64,000 bases of DNA from Emydura subglobosa (GCA_007922225.1 ML679941.1:60793079-60857078), one strand, 5' to 3'. Positions 25,640 through 38,200 are shown, counted from the stretch's first letter. The notes: generated from the sequence alone by a model not told the origin. Translations and numbers: made by a program.

Positions 25640-26190
25640 GGCTTTATTCCCTGCAGCCTAACCGGGGCACTTGGGCCAATTAAGAATCAGCCAGGTGCTC
25701 CATAAAAGGGCTCTGCCCCACCCCTTCCAAACACACAGAGCACAAGCTAGAGGAAGTAGAAGTGCTGTAGACTGGAGTAGCAAAGTGTGGGAGAGCAGAG
25801 GAGCCCCAAAAGGAGGTACTGAGCCTAGCAAGGACAGAGGGCCTGAGGGGCCAGAAGGATTGAAGGGGGGGGGGGGGAAAGTAGCCCAGGAGAAGAGGCT
25901 GCAGCTTCAAAATACAGAGCCAGCATACTACAGTTCATCGGGCCCCTGGGCTGGGACCCAGAGGAGTGGGTGGGCCTGGGTCCCTGCCCCCAGGGAAGAT
26001 GGGGTGATGGGCAACTTCCTGGCCCACTATGGGAGCAAAGCACAAGCCCCACTAGAGGGAAGCTGGCCGTATACCACATTAATAAAATTCTTATGCATTG
26101 CCACTGCAGTCTCAGAAACCCAGTCGCATAATGACCCCCAATCTTATCCACTGCAGCACACTGCCTTTCAGAGTAATTAAATCATTTTGA
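25640..26190 (+). repeat. GC-rich segment, possible LTR or retroelement leader
   Basis: The GC-rich block GGGCTTTATTCCCTGCAGCC..., with a TATA-like CCATAAAAGGGCTC near 25701, a purine-rich tract, 13 G's (25865-25877) and GGGCCCCTGGGCTGGGACCC, resembles retroelement LTR/leader DNA of turtles. A 169-codon frame crosses it, but its Gly/Pro-rich composition and poly-G origin argue against a gene. No matching second LTR is seen. Confidence 0.3.
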
Positions 26191-26214
26191 GTTAGCCTAG
26201 CTCTAACCACTATA

Positions 26215-26420
26215 AATCCTATGCCTCTCCCCGAGCCAGGGATAGAAGTGAGGATTCCTGATCACCGGTAGTCTACTGCTGACTAGAAAGTAGCTGTGTA
26301 GCGCATGGGGAAAGTACTCTACCAGTGGTCAGCCTACAAAGGGGCTATCAATTGCTCCAGTAGTAAGGATCTAAGCTAGGGAGAAGATTGAGAGGTTTGA
26401 ACCCTTCTGCTGATCTGTTA
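26215..26420. repeat. Possible tRNA/SINE-related diverged repeat
   Basis: GAGCCAGGGATAGAAGTGAGGATTCCTGATCACC resembles the antisense of SINE text (gggaacccaggagtcctga...). Weak, by eye only. Confidence 0.25.
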
Positions 26421-27956
26421 GGAGGGATGCTATGGCTGTGTATGATTTGCACAATGAGACTGCTTTAAAACAGATTTTATACTGAAAAACTATGATAAAC
26501 CGTAAATCAAGGTGTGTGAATAACCAAAATACACATTTTAGTCATTTGTCATGTGTTTCAGCTGTGATACCCACTGGTCAGTGTGTGTGTTTTATGTTCC
26601 CTGCCCACCACTGCCACCTAGTCTACAAAGGATGTGAATCTGTGACACTTCTCAGCTGGACAGCCTGTATCTTTAGAACAAGCTATAAAGACTGTTGCTT
26701 GAATAAAGAACACCCAAGCTTTTTTTGCATTGCTGCTTCCCTTCTCCTGTGCCCCCTTCCACAGCGTCCTTCCTCTAGGGGTTCCAGGGAATGAAATCTC
26801 CATGGGGTAGACACCACTGCTGCTACTTTTGTGTCCCTCTGAAATCAAATCCCACTCTGGGCTGCTCTAGGCTCCCACCCCATCAGGAAGGGGAAAGGTT
26901 AGTAGGATGAGACCCAGAGGGAAATCAAAGAAGCCTGAGAGAACAGGGCTTAGTCTAGGCATGTAGTCTGCAATTCTCTTGCTTCTGCCCCAGTGCTCCC
27001 AAGCAAAGGTTACCATCACAAATACAATTCTAGCCATTTAAGAAGGTAGAGGTACTGCTGTTGCTTAGCGATGTATCACTCCCACTCCACGCCCTACTCT
27101 TACTTATGCTGATGGTTTACATTTCTGTGGAAATTTCAGCTGCCTAAAACTGAGTTCACATGGATTTCAGAATGAAATATCTACCAGCAGAATGTTGTTT
27201 CAAAGAAAGCTGACACACAGCAGAAGTATTAGTTTGAATGAGGTGAGCGAGGGTCTGCTTCATGGTTAGCATGGTCATATTCTGAGGTAGTGAGTAATGT
27301 GCCTGAGATGACAAGCTAAATTATATAGTTTTAAATAAAGAACGTTCCAGCCACCATGTCTGATAGGAAGCTGGAGTCATTCCAGTCTAAATGCTAACTT
27401 TCTCCCTGCTCAGATGAAATCAGGAAAGTCTGTGTATTCTGAACGCTCCTAGGAATTTGCAAAGTTTGTTGTAGGATTAGAATTTTTGGGGTAGAATGTA
27501 TCCGTCTCACGGCGAACTCCTGAACTGCCAAGCAGCAGGAGTGAGCATTTTCTTGTGTGTTAATGGCTTTTGTGTATGCTAGTTTGGCATGTCATGCTAT
27601 TACTTTCTTATTTATCATGTTTAAGCATTCATGCTTTATCTGCACAAGGCATTTCTTCCACGGAAAGCCCCAATCAGCCATAGACTTATGCATATGCTTA
27701 GCTTTCAGCAGATGTGTAGTCCCACTGGTGTCCATATAGCTACTCACATGTGTAAAGTTGAGCATCTATGTAAGTCTTTGGAGGGTTGGGGCTTAACTTG
27801 AAACCTTCTTTCTGTGTAATGTTATTCTATACTGTGCCATCTATTATTCACTACAGCAAGAGGATATATGCAAGGACAGTTATAGAGGCTCTGATTCATG
27901 TTGATCTTGCCATATTTGTACCATGTCACTGGATTTGACATGGTTAGCTCATTGCT

Positions 27957-28200
27957 TATAAGAATGGCCATACTGGGTCAGACCAATGGTCCATCTTAGC
28001 CCAGTACCCTGTCTTCCAACAATGGCCAGTGCCAGGTGCTTCAGAGGGAATAAACAGAAGAAGTAATCATCAAGTGATCCATCCCTTGTTGCCAATTCCC
28101 AGCTTCTGGCAAACAGAGGCTAGGGACACTTCCAAGCATGGTTTTGCATCCCTGCCTATCCTGACTAATAGCCATTGATGGACCTATTCTTCATTGGCTT
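27957..28200 (-). mobile_element. CR1 LINE 3' end, antisense
   Basis: ATAAGAATGGCCATACTGGGTCAGACCAATGGTCCATC is the reverse complement of a CR1 terminus ending ...GACC.TTGGTCTGACCCAGTATGGCC.TTCTTAT. The inner part (GCCAGTGCCAGGTGC, CATCAAGTGATCCATCCC, TGATGGACCTATTC) is the 3'UTR of this subfamily. Confidence 0.85.
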
Positions 28201-28459
28201 GGCCCAAGTAGTCATGAGACAATTACCAAAGACATTACAGAAGACGTTACCCTATTTAGATTGTTTTAACAGATGTCTTGTGTCTCTAGCACGTTTTTGG
28301 CAATATGTACTATAAATAACAGACAACTTAAATGGACTATATAGTCCCGCTCCCCTACCCACAACTTCAGTGGGAGCCATAGCATAACCTACTTCTGAAT
28401 TGCCTTTATTAATCTGTGTAGCTTTAAATAACATTCCATATGACAAAGGATTGAAACTT

Positions 28460-28735
28460 GAAATCCCATTTTTGCAATTCTTGTGACTTTATCATGAGCC
28501 TCATGATACTTGTTTCTTAAAGGCCCAGCTTCTGGAGGCAACCAATTATGAAAGAATCTCAGCTTTCACTTAAAAAAAAAAAAGTAAATTCTAGCCCTCA
28601 TGACTGCTGAAAGAGACCTGCAAACGTGAACCTAAAGGCTGAGAAACCAGAGGGCAAATAAAAATATTCACATTTATCATGTTTTAAAAATCTCATGATT
28701 AAGCCAATCTCAGGATTGGGGGTGGGGGGGCTGAT
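28460..28735 (-). repeat. Ancient amniote repeat ('catgagatttttaaaa' family), antisense
   Basis: AATCTCATGATTAAGCCAATCTCAGGATTGGGGG at the right end and AATCTCAGCTTTCACTTAAAA in the middle align antiparallel with 22850-23090. Confidence 0.65.
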
Positions 28736-28920
28736 TCATAATTTTTTACTACTGAGGGCTATCAATACTGTGACCCTCATAGCCCAAACGTCAAGTGGAA
28801 CTTCAATAGGATTTTGCCCTGAATAAAGACTGCAGGATTTTTTCCTTTAAGTTTAATTATCTCAGACTCGTATGCATCTATGCATCTTTCCCTTCTTGTT
28901 TCTTTAACTGTTTCTTTACT

Positions 28921-29077
28921 TATTTTGGTATTTTGATTATTAATATTATATTATTTATTATTGATTTATATTATAATAGTGCCTAGGAGCCCACATCATG
29001 GACCAAGATCCTTTGTGCTAGGTGCTGTACAAACACAGAACAAAAAGATGATCCATACCCCAAATATCTTACAGTCT
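28921..29077 (-). mobile_element. L2/MIR-type tail fragment
   Basis: ATTATTTATTATTGATTTATATTATAATAGTGCCTAGGAGCCCACATCATGGACC, then TTTGTGCTAGGTGCTGTACAAACACAGAACAAAAAG and CTTACAGTCTAAG, is a well-preserved reverse complement of the tail. Confidence 0.85.
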
Positions 29078-29094
29078 AAGTTTAAGCGAAGAGA

Positions 29095-30965
29095 TAATAA
29101 ATGAATACAGACTAGAGTCCTGCAAAAAGTAGAAATTAGGTAAATTAAAATGGATAAATATAAACAAATACAAGTATATAGAGACAAAATTAGGAAGGCC
29201 AAGGCACAAAACAAGATTAAATTAGCTAGAGACATAAAGGGTAACATTCTACAAGTACATTCGAAACAAGAGGAAGACCAGGGACAGGTTAGGCCCATTA
29301 CTCATTAGGGGGTCAGGTGGGGGGGAGAGAATAACAGGAAATGTGGAAATGGCAAAAGTGCTAAATGTTTTTTTTGTTCTATTTTTCACCAAAAAGGTTA
29401 GTAGCATCATGAATGCCAGTGAAAATGAAGTAGGATCAGAGGTTAAAATAGGGAAAGAAAGTTAAAAATTACTTAGACAAGTTAGATATCTTCAAGTCAC
29501 AAGTCCCGGATGAAATACATCCTAGAATACTCAAGGAGCTGACTGAGAAGATATCTGAGCCATTAGCAATCATCTTGAAAAAGTCATGGAAGACAGGAAT
29601 AGTGTCCAGAGGACTGGAAAAAGGCACATACAATGCCAATCTATAAAAAGGGAAATAAGGACAACCCAGGGAATTGCAAACCAGTCAGCTTACCTTCAGT
29701 AGAAAGATAATGGAGCAAATAATTAAGCAATCAGTTTGCAAACACCTAGAAGATAATAAGGTGATAAGGTCAGTATGGATTTGACAGTAACAATTAGTAT
29801 CAAACCAACCTGATAGCTTTGTTTGACAGGATGGGGGGAAGTAGTAGATATGGTATATCTTAACTTTAGAAGGTTTTTGATATTGTCTCACACAACCGTC
29901 TCATAAACAAACTAGGGAAATACCAACTACATAAGGTGGATGCATAACTGGTAGGAAAACCATTCCCAGAGAGTAGTTATCAGTGGTTCACAGTCAAGTT
30001 GGAAAGACATATTGAGTGGGGTCCTGCAGGGATCAGTTCTGGGTCCAGTTCTGTTCAATATCGTCATCGGTGATTTACATAATGGCATGAAGTTTGCAGA
30101 TGATACCAAACTGGGAGGGTTTGCAACTGCTTTGGAGAATAGGATTAAAATTCAAAATGATCTATACAAATGGAGAAATGGTCTGAAATAAATAGGATGA
30201 AATTCAACAAGGACAAATACTCCACTTGAGAAGGAACAATCAATTGCACGCATACAAACTGGGAAATGACTGTCTAGGAAGAAGTACTGCAGAAAGGGAT
30301 CTGGGGGTCATAATGGATCACAAGCTAAATATGTCAACAGTGTAACACTTTTGCAAAAAAAGAAAACATCATTCTGGGATGCATTAGCAGGAGTGTGGTA
30401 AGCAAGACACAAGAAGTAATTCTTGCGCTCAACTCCATGCTGATCAGGCCTCAACTGGAGTATTGTGTCCAGTTCTGGGCCCACATTTCAGGAAAGATGT
30501 GGACAAACTGGAGAAAGTCTAGGGAAGAGGAAACAAAAATGATTAAAGGTCTTTGAAAAACACGACATATGAGGTAAAACTGAAAAAACTGGATTTGTTT
30601 AGTCTAAAGAGGAGACATAACAGTTTTCAAGTACATAAAAGGTTGCTCCAAGGAGGAGGGAGAAAAATTGTTCTCCTGAATCTCTGAGGACAAGACAAGA
30701 AGTAATGGGCTTAAATTGCAGCAAGGGAGATTTAGGTTGGACATAAGGAAAAACTTTCTAACTGTCAGGGTAATTAAGCACTGGAATAAATTGCCTAGAG
30801 AGGTTGTGGAATCTTCATCTCTGGAGATTTTTAAGAGCAGTTTAGACAAACACCTGTCAGGGATGGTCTAGTAATATTTAGACCTGTCATAAGTGCAGGA
30901 GACTGGACTAAATGATCTCTCTCAAGGTCCCTTCCTCTCTGATGATTCTGATTTTATTCAATAAT
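29095..30965 (+). mobile_element. CR1 LINE, longest copy (RT domain to 3' end), inactive
   Basis: This 1.9 kb CR1 pol remnant starts near GACTAGAGTCCTGCAAAAAG. It passes through VQRTGKRHIQCQSIKRE-like text (29600-29650), the GSVLGPVLFNI segment (30028-30062), the catalytic K-F-A-D-D-T-K-L-G box (AAGTTTGCAGATGATACCAAACTGGG, about 30090-30115), and the conserved CR1 pol C terminus with TLEKV.RR-type text at 30500. It ends GACTGGACTAAATGATCTC at 30901-30920. Many indels and stops break the frame. The catalytic Asp pair is still encoded. Confidence 0.93.
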
Positions 30966-31089
30966 AGATAGGCATGGGAATACAAGGAAACAAAAAGACA
31001 GCATTGATCAGCGTAAACACTGTGGTATCAGCACACCAGCAAACTAACCATTGTCAAGTTTTTGGTGGGCTTCACAGCTAATGAGAGTT

Positions 31090-31315
31090 TTAAGGAGGAT
31101 AATGATATAGCCTTTTCACTAGGCGGGTGGTGAAGCACTGGAATGGGTTTCCTCGGGAGCTGGTGGAATCTCCATCCTTAGAGGTTTTTAAGGCCTGGCT
31201 TGACAAAGCTCTGGCTGGGATGATTTAATGGGGTTGGTCCTGCGTTGAGCGGGGGGTTGGACTAGATGTCCCTTCCAATCCTTATATTTTATGATTCTAT
31301 GATAACTTTGCAGAT
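31090..31315 (+). mobile_element. CR1 LINE 3' end, second subfamily
   Basis: GGTGGTGAAGCACTGGAATGGG, GGTGGAATCTCCATCCTTAGAGG, GCTTGACAAAGCTCTGGCTGGGATGATTTAATGGGG and TTGGACTAGATGTCCC lead to the terminal TTTATGATTCTATGATA, the short repeat with which CR1 elements end. Confidence 0.92.
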
Positions 31316-31349
31316 ATTCATGGGGAGCTCCTTCCAAGCCTGGGACAGT

Positions 31350-31795
31350 ATGGGATACAAAACAAAGGTGCTTGTTTGAAAATTTAACAAGGGGCAATGG
31401 AAGCTGGCATCACTGGTGAATTGGAGATGGGAGTCAACATTTCAATAATGAAAGAGAATTGATAGGTAGGGTGCAGGGTGACTGTGAAGGGCCTTGAAAG
31501 TAGTTTCAGAGACAAGTGTCTGATGCAATAGAAAAGGAGCTAGTGGAGGGATGCAAAAAGAAGGATGATGTGGTCAAAGTGGTAGGCCCCTCTGAGAATG
31601 AGCTATGCAGCAACATTCTGAATGATTATAAATGGGGCAAGATTGCATTCGTCAAGGCCAGAGAAAAGGATGGTGCGGTAATTGAGACATGAGGTAAGAG
31701 ACTGAACAGGAGTTTTAACTGTGTGGCTGGGTAAGGAAGGATGTATCTTAGCAATGTTACACAGAAAGAGGAAAGAGAGAAGGTAATGAGCCGGG
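31350..31795 (+). repeat. Ancient LINE-like (L2/L3-type) fragment
   Basis: GTGAAGGGCCTTGAAAGTAG, ACAAGTGTCTGATGCAATAGAAAAGGAGC, GGAGGGATGCAAAAAGAAGGATGATGTGGTCAAAG, AGCAACATTCTGAATG and AAGGCCAGAGAAAAGG...GGTAATTGAGAC form a phrase order familiar from an amniote L2/L3-type repeat. No protein motif is claimed. Confidence 0.45.
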
Positions 31796-31849
31796 ATCAG
31801 TTTACACACCCACAGCTGGGTACAGTGTAAACATACAATATCTGTGCCA

Positions 31850-32340
31850 GTGAAAACTCAGATTCAGTTTCTTCAATGCAAAGCTCTTTATTGGAAAGCA
31901 GGCATCACAGACGGAAAGCAAAGGTACAATGCCTCTCCTTAACAAGCCTCGATTCCCCAAGCATAAATCCTGATTAACTATGCTGGCCCAGCATAGTATC
32001 CTGATTAGCAAACAAAGCAAGTTTAGCTACCAGTTCTAGGTGGACACTTTCTCTTCTTCTTCTTCCTCGTACTTGGTCTACTTAATAGTCCCTAGCAGCA
32101 GAGTGTTGGCTACCCCGAGACCCTTTGGTGGTTGTTCTTCTTGAGTACTTGATCTGTTTAATGGTCCCTCACGACAGAGTGTTGGCTACCCTGATATCCT
32201 CTGGTTCCAAAGTCCCCCTTCAGATGTTAATTGGGGCTCACATAGCATGTGATATTTCCCAGTACTCATACCTGTTTCAAAGGAGTCACGTGTCCCCAAA
32301 ATACATTCTGCTAGCACTTATTTAGCATCTCATGATTTTT
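31850..32340 (-). repeat. Possible LTR-like repeat with internal tandem duplication
   Basis: AAAGCTCTTTATTGGAAAGCAGGCATCAC resembles an antisense poly(A)-signal/LTR region. Within it two 69-70 bp imperfect direct copies, each ending GAGTGTTGGCTACCC...GGT, lie at 32061-32129 and 32136-32205. No second LTR, primer site or pol is seen. Confidence 0.35.
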
Positions 32341-32506
32341 ATAACTTGTTTTTCTAATTAATTTTGGGAGGGCCAAGAGGGATTGGCTGTTATGTACCTA
32401 GTGTCAGATATTCACCCGAATACCTGATGTCATGCTGATCTACAGGGTCAGTTGACCCAAGTCAATTAGTTCTATATTCACCACTATAAACCTCCACATG
32501 TACACA

Positions 32507-32889
32507 CAGGGGGTGTCAAACTCGCTGATGGTGACGGACCAAATTCTCATAAACTGCACTTCACAGGGGCCATGCAATATCCTCCACCGAAAAATTCGGA
32601 CCATCTTCCCCTCTTCGGCCGCGCAGCATCAGCCCTTTTCGGCGGAGCGATTTCGCGGGGGACCATGTTGCCGGACTGAGTGCATTGCCGCTTTAAGGGA
32701 TTTCTCTGCGTCCGGCATCGATGCTTTAAGACATTTCACGGACTCTTAAACCGGCAATGCCGTAGACAGAGAAATCTCGTTAAATGCCAATGCCGTCACT
32801 TTGGGCAGCAGCATGTCTCAAAAAAAATGGCCAGACGCGGGCCGGATCAAAAAGGTCCCGGCCTGTGGGCCGTATGTTTGACACACCTG
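32507..32889. mobile_element. CpG-rich hAT-type non-autonomous element
   Basis: The left end CAGGGGGTGTCAAACTCG and the right end GTTTGACACACCTG are terminal inverted repeats (CAGG.GTGTCAAAC). The interior is GC- and CpG-rich (TCGGCCGCGCAG, GGCGGAGCGATTTCGCGGGG, ACGCGGGCCGGATC) in an AT-rich intron and contains an inner inverted repeat (TGCCGCTTTAAGGGATTTCTC against GAGAAATCTCGTTAAATGCC). The 83- and 71-codon frames inside are incidental. Flanking octamers (TGTACACA, CACTAGGT) do not match. Confidence 0.8.
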
Positions 32890-33614
32890 CACTAGGTGAA
32901 CTGGCTATTGGCTGACCATTACCATTGGTCTCTCACATCAGCACAGCTACACACACACAGGGCCTCTGGATAAATATTCATGCTTAGGTCAATGCCAAGT
33001 GCAAGTTCAGTATTCTCAGTGATTTTCCATTTAATGCTAAGAGACCCTGCTCCCAGAATGCTCTAGCATTCAGAGTTACCAAGCCTTACCAGACTTATGG
33101 CACCCACAGTGATTTATAGTAATTCAGCACCATCCCAACAGAAGGGGACCAAAGACAGAGCCCTCTGAACCTCCCACAGAGAGTTGGAGAGGTATAAAGA
33201 AGATTCTCCAAAGGATTTCTATTGATTCAAATTCCTGCATCAGGCCTCAACCAGCTGCATGTAATGATTAAGAATTTCAGTCCCAGCCCTTCTCAGTACC
33301 TGGTGCCTAATGTTTAAGTACAACTGAAATGAAATCTATAGATTTTAATCATTTCCACTTGGGACTTCTTCCCACACTGAAGACACGATGAAGTAAATCG
33401 CCTGTAGGCTACCTGTTACTGGAGATGGTGCAGAAAGCCTCCATAGATATGTCTTGAAGCATAATATCAAGTACTACAGTTCTGCTTTTGTACACAAAGG
33501 GCTGGATCATTTAAAAAGCATGTACTTTAAATGAGATCTTCTATGAAATACAAAACAGATCTCCAGTGAAAGAATTACTACACTTATGATTTCAGAAAAT
33601 CTCAGTGGAAATTG

Positions 33615-33721
33615 AAGGGTCAGATTATCAAGTGATGTAAACTGATTTTTTCTTCAGTAGAGCTATGCCAATTAACATCAGCTCAGTTTCGTCACTGCAA
33701 TATAGGCTGTGTACCTGACCC
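33615..33721. repeat. Palindromic interspersed repeat
   Basis: GGGTCAGATTATCAAGTGATGTAAACTGATTT pairs loosely with ATTAACATCAGCTCAGTTTCGTCACTGC...ACCTGACCC around TAGAGCTATGCC. It is the same style as reptile 'gtgtaaatcag...tagctcc' palindromes. Confidence 0.5.
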
Positions 33722-35082
33722 AAAAGGATTTATTAAAAATATTAGATAAGTTTTGAGACTAAGCATTGGTGTATGACTCACCGGTATTTCACTCAGAGGC
33801 AAAATAAAATGGAAGTACAAGGTTTTCTTGTGTTTCCATAAGATCTCCTGGTTTCTAGCCAAGATTTAGTAGCAAGTCTGATAGAAGTGATGGAGCATTA
33901 ATCTAAAGCCTACTCATTTTTTATTATTATTATTATTTATTTTGTTTCCTCAACCATTTTGCTTTACTCATTTAGCTGGAAGGCAAACACATTCCCTGTT
34001 GATTATCCCCACTCAGCCATAAGCTTCTGCTACACATTTTGATTCCTAATATGGTAGCAAGAGAGGATTTTGTATGAGTTCCAAAGAGCTCCTCTCAGCT
34101 TGTGGAATGCAGCAAGAAAAGAATCCTGCAGAGACAAAGATCTGTGATTTCCACTAATAAAGAACAGAAAATGGGCTCCACATACTCTAAAAGTTGGTGT
34201 TTTCATTACTCTTGAAATTACCACTTTGTCTTATTTTTCACCAATGCTACAAATTGTTTTCCATTATTTTCCAGAACAGATTTTCTTGACCATTTCAAAA
34301 ATAATTTGTCCAATAACTTTGAGGGGTTTTTTAACCAAGTCTACCCTATTAAGATGAAGTTTTTATTATACTAGCTTATAGCCAGAAAGCGTGCTGCTGT
34401 CACAGTACCAGTAGGTTATTTACAGCACAAGGAATGAAATGTTAGGGAACTGAGGAAACTTAGAGAGGTCATTTAAAAAAAGTATTTAAAAACATTTTAA
34501 AGTTTTCAGTGCTCTGAAATATCTGCTGTCCATTCAGTAGGTCAGCTTTTGTAATGTTTTTGTAATGTTTATAAAGTGCTTTCCAAATCATTTTCTGGCC
34601 AGTTCACCAAATCCAGAAATTTCCTCTGTTTGACCTTATGTGGGCCCTGTTCACTGAATGAATGTAATCCTTTGGGTCTTGGTACTGTGGAGTTGGGAGT
34701 TTACTTCACCCAAAATAGTGAACAGTTTGCAGCAGTCTGGTTTTGGGATAAACAGTTCTTAAAGCTATCTCCTCCTTAAGCCTCACTGTTGTTTTTCTTT
34801 TGTTATTGGCAACCTAGCTTCTGTAGAGAAGGTGTCATGAAGGCAAATATACTCTTTGTTGAATCTTACACTGATCATTTTGTTTTTGTGTTTGTGTTTT
34901 TAATTTTCAATACAATTATTTAATTTTTGGTAATAAACCATTTGGTCTTTCTTACTGGCATCCACATATTTCAGATTTTTGCTGCCACTTGCACTAGCTC
35001 TGGATGGACAGTAAACAATAAGAATTTAACCTATTAATTTATTGACAGGTGACAATCCCGATTCTCAGGATTAAGATAAAAG

Positions 35083-35210
35083 TCCTGATTTTCAAAGGTA
35101 TTTTAGGGACCCAAAGATACAGACAGGTGCCTAGTGGGATTTTCAAAAGTGCCAAGGCAATTAACTTCCATTGATTTCAATGTAAGCACCTAAATTGAAA
35201 AATCTTACCC
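35083..35210. repeat. Foldback repeat, 'gattttcaaaggcacctaa' family
   Basis: TCCTGATTTTCAAAGG...CCTAGTGGGATTTTCAAAAGTGCC, then TTAACTTCCATTGATTTCAATGTAAGCACCTAAATTGAAAAATC, is related to 4960-5133. Confidence 0.6.
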
Positions 35211-38200
35211 AAATGGCATTAAATATTGCTCCATCATCATACTGTTTTCAGCCATTGTTTCTGTCCTGTATCACATACAATAAATAGTGCCTTGACTTGG
35301 ATAGAGAACACCAGCCATCTTGTCCCAGGTACCATATACTTTTATTGAGCTTGCATACAAATATTTAGCAGTCCTCCTGTGCTCCCAATAAGTGTAATAG
35401 TCTCAACAACTAGACTCATCCTTTTGAATATCACTGCTTTCAGCTCTGAAATTTCAAAGGTCTTCTGAAATTCATATGTGATTTATGGGTTGTTGGTTTT
35501 GTGACAATGCAGATGGTGCCTTGACTAGATTGTGTCCAGATCTTGTCTCAGTAGAATGGCAACCAGAAATATGCTGAACTGCTCAAATTTAATCTAAGTA
35601 GTCAATGAACCACAAGATCTGCCTGCTCAACCACTTTCATACCGAATTTGATATCTGATGTCGAAATTTGCAGCAGGTATCTGAGCTGAAAACTATCATG
35701 TACCTTCAGGTTTCTGATATTTTGTGTCATGTTTCACTGCCTTTTAAGCCAAAGTGAGATGCAGTAAGTGGCAAAACGTCAATCAAATATCCATGTGTGT
35801 CATTGAATAGCTGGAAGAATTTGAAGCATCGTGAGGTATGTTGGGGCACAAGCTACATTATCAGAAACATTTTCTCCCTTTTTCTAATGATGCAATTTGC
35901 CGGGTCCTCTTGTCTTATTACAGGAATAATGTTCTTGGTGTTGGAGTATTCTCACCACTACTGTTGGTAGTCTTGAATACTCTGTCTCCATTCTGCCTTG
36001 AATGTTAGCATTTAAGTACTCTTCAGGCCGTTTGTGCATGAGACAGCAACCTTTTCATCTCGCACCTGTCTGTAAGCTGCCATTCACACACATACTATTA
36101 TAGAAACAATAAGTAATGTGTTCATTCTTCCAAACAGTTTCAACAGTCGCATGTATCTTTTGAGGACTTAAGCTCAATCATATGGCAGTTGTTCATAGAA
36201 CTGCGTATCATAAGTTAATGGCTGCTACTTTTAAGAAGAATAACAAATAGCTCTTGAAAAGATACACCTAAGCCCCCAGATGCATTTTTGCATCTGGTTG
36301 TGTTCAAAATTTGCTGTTAGTACGTTTCAGATTTGAGTGGAGACCAGAAGGACGTTAATTTTATTGTGAAACTGCAAAATTGCTTTTCACCAGATTTGAA
36401 GGCGTCAACTTGTTACTTGTTGTTCAACTAATTTCTTGCTACCAGGTAGTACAGTTGCAATCTAAAGTTCCACTGAGCCATTTTTAGGAAGTGGAGCCCT
36501 GAGCATTGATATTATTTAGAAGTGGAAATCATTCAATGTGGCAAAACAGTAAATCCTGATCTCCAAATAACATTTGTGAGTTATCTGTTCCCCTTCCAGT
36601 AGTAGAGTGAGGGACAGATTGTAGCCATAAGCACAACAAAAGGTAATGTGACATGGTACTACATCCCAGAAGGAGACATTGGACAAAATCAATTTGCTGG
36701 TGCAAATTGAGCCTAACTGGATTGCTTTATGTTTCAAAAGTAGCATTGTTGCTATAAGCTTTGAGACACTAAAGATTGCTCCTGCTTTTTGGGAAAAAGT
36801 TCTGTTAGCCTTGGGGAAACCAATCCAAAACTGTTCATGGTGTATTCATAAAAAACGCTGCTTAGGAAAGGTGTGTGTAGATGTGTATTGGGAGGAAGGG
36901 GTCTGTTAAACAAATATTTTCTGCTGTTGTTGGTGACTAGTTGTTTTGGTAGACAAAAGCAACACAACAATCATGCAAATATACTGAAGACCTGTAATTT
37001 TTTTTCCTTAAAGTTGTAATTGCTCGGAAAATGCACACTTAAAAAAATCCACATCACTGAGCTATATGTAAATATGAATTTCTCAGGTAGAAAAAGGAAT
37101 TTGTTTCAGATTGATAAGAAAAAAATGATCTAGTCAGCTCCTTCTTATATAAAACCATTGATGAATAAAATGTGGTATGAAACTCATGATATGCTCTTGA
37201 AAATAAATATCAGCTTTGACACAGCATAACTAGGATTGGCTTCTCACTCAGCTGTGAAGTGTGGAGATCAGGTTTCTTTGATGGTCCTTGTAGTTGCAGA
37301 AGCTATAAGAAGAAAACTCCAGGACTGTATTTTTTCTCTCTCTACAGCAGCATTCCTACAGTATTAGATGCCATTGATTTGATATTTTTGGCTTAATGGT
37401 TTGAATCATAAAACATGCCTCTTTCACGCTGTCAGATGTCAAAAGACTTCATATTTACCTAAGCTCAGCTAAGAAAAACATTATCAATAAAACAGCAGCA
37501 ACCGGCTTTTAAGCAAAATTCGACAGTTGTTTTACAATCTGTAGTTTTGCACATTTCTCTCTGTAAAATATACAGATTAAAAGTATTTTTTTAGTCCTGA
37601 TTAATTGGGGTTTTCTTGATAACATATGTAGCTATATAGATGCAAGTGTAAAATAAAATGAATTACATTTTAACCCCTCGTACATTATTTTCTTATTTCA
37701 CTGTCTCCCTATCCTCTCCCCTTTTCCTCCAACACACTTATCTTTAATTAGGCATATGGCATATTCAGTCATAAGCATGTTTGCTGAATTTGGGAAAAGC
37801 ATGCCTTGCAAGTAGAGTTATGGCACATTAGTGTGTCTATGGGACATCCTTTTCCTCTGCTTCTGTCGTCTATCCAAATATGTTGCTTCCATTTCTCTCA
37901 ATAGGTGGCAGGGGAGAGAGATTAGTCTTAAACCATACGGTAGCGTCCTTTTTTCTCACATTGAAAAGCAGAACCATGCTGACACTCAGTCAAGCAACAA
38001 AACTGTAGTATGATGATGCCAACATGAGATGACTATCACATGAAATGTACCTTCTTGCTACAGTAAATTGCTAATAAACTAATTTGACTTGTTGCTGTTA
38101 AATATACTTCCTTTCGATAAATACTGTAGCTCACTCAGAGTCTCTTTTCTGGGAATGCAGACAGAAGTTAACTAGTGATGGGAAAAAAAATGTATCGTCA

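Noticed and set aside
25671..26180. 169-codon frame, Gly/Pro/Ser-rich
   Set aside because: Contains the product of a 13-base G run and GC-rich repeat DNA. No conserved motif, and the start is arbitrary.
32499..32897. Target duplication around the CpG-rich hAT element
   Set aside because: Flanking octamers TGTACACA and CACTAGGT do not match, so none is claimed.
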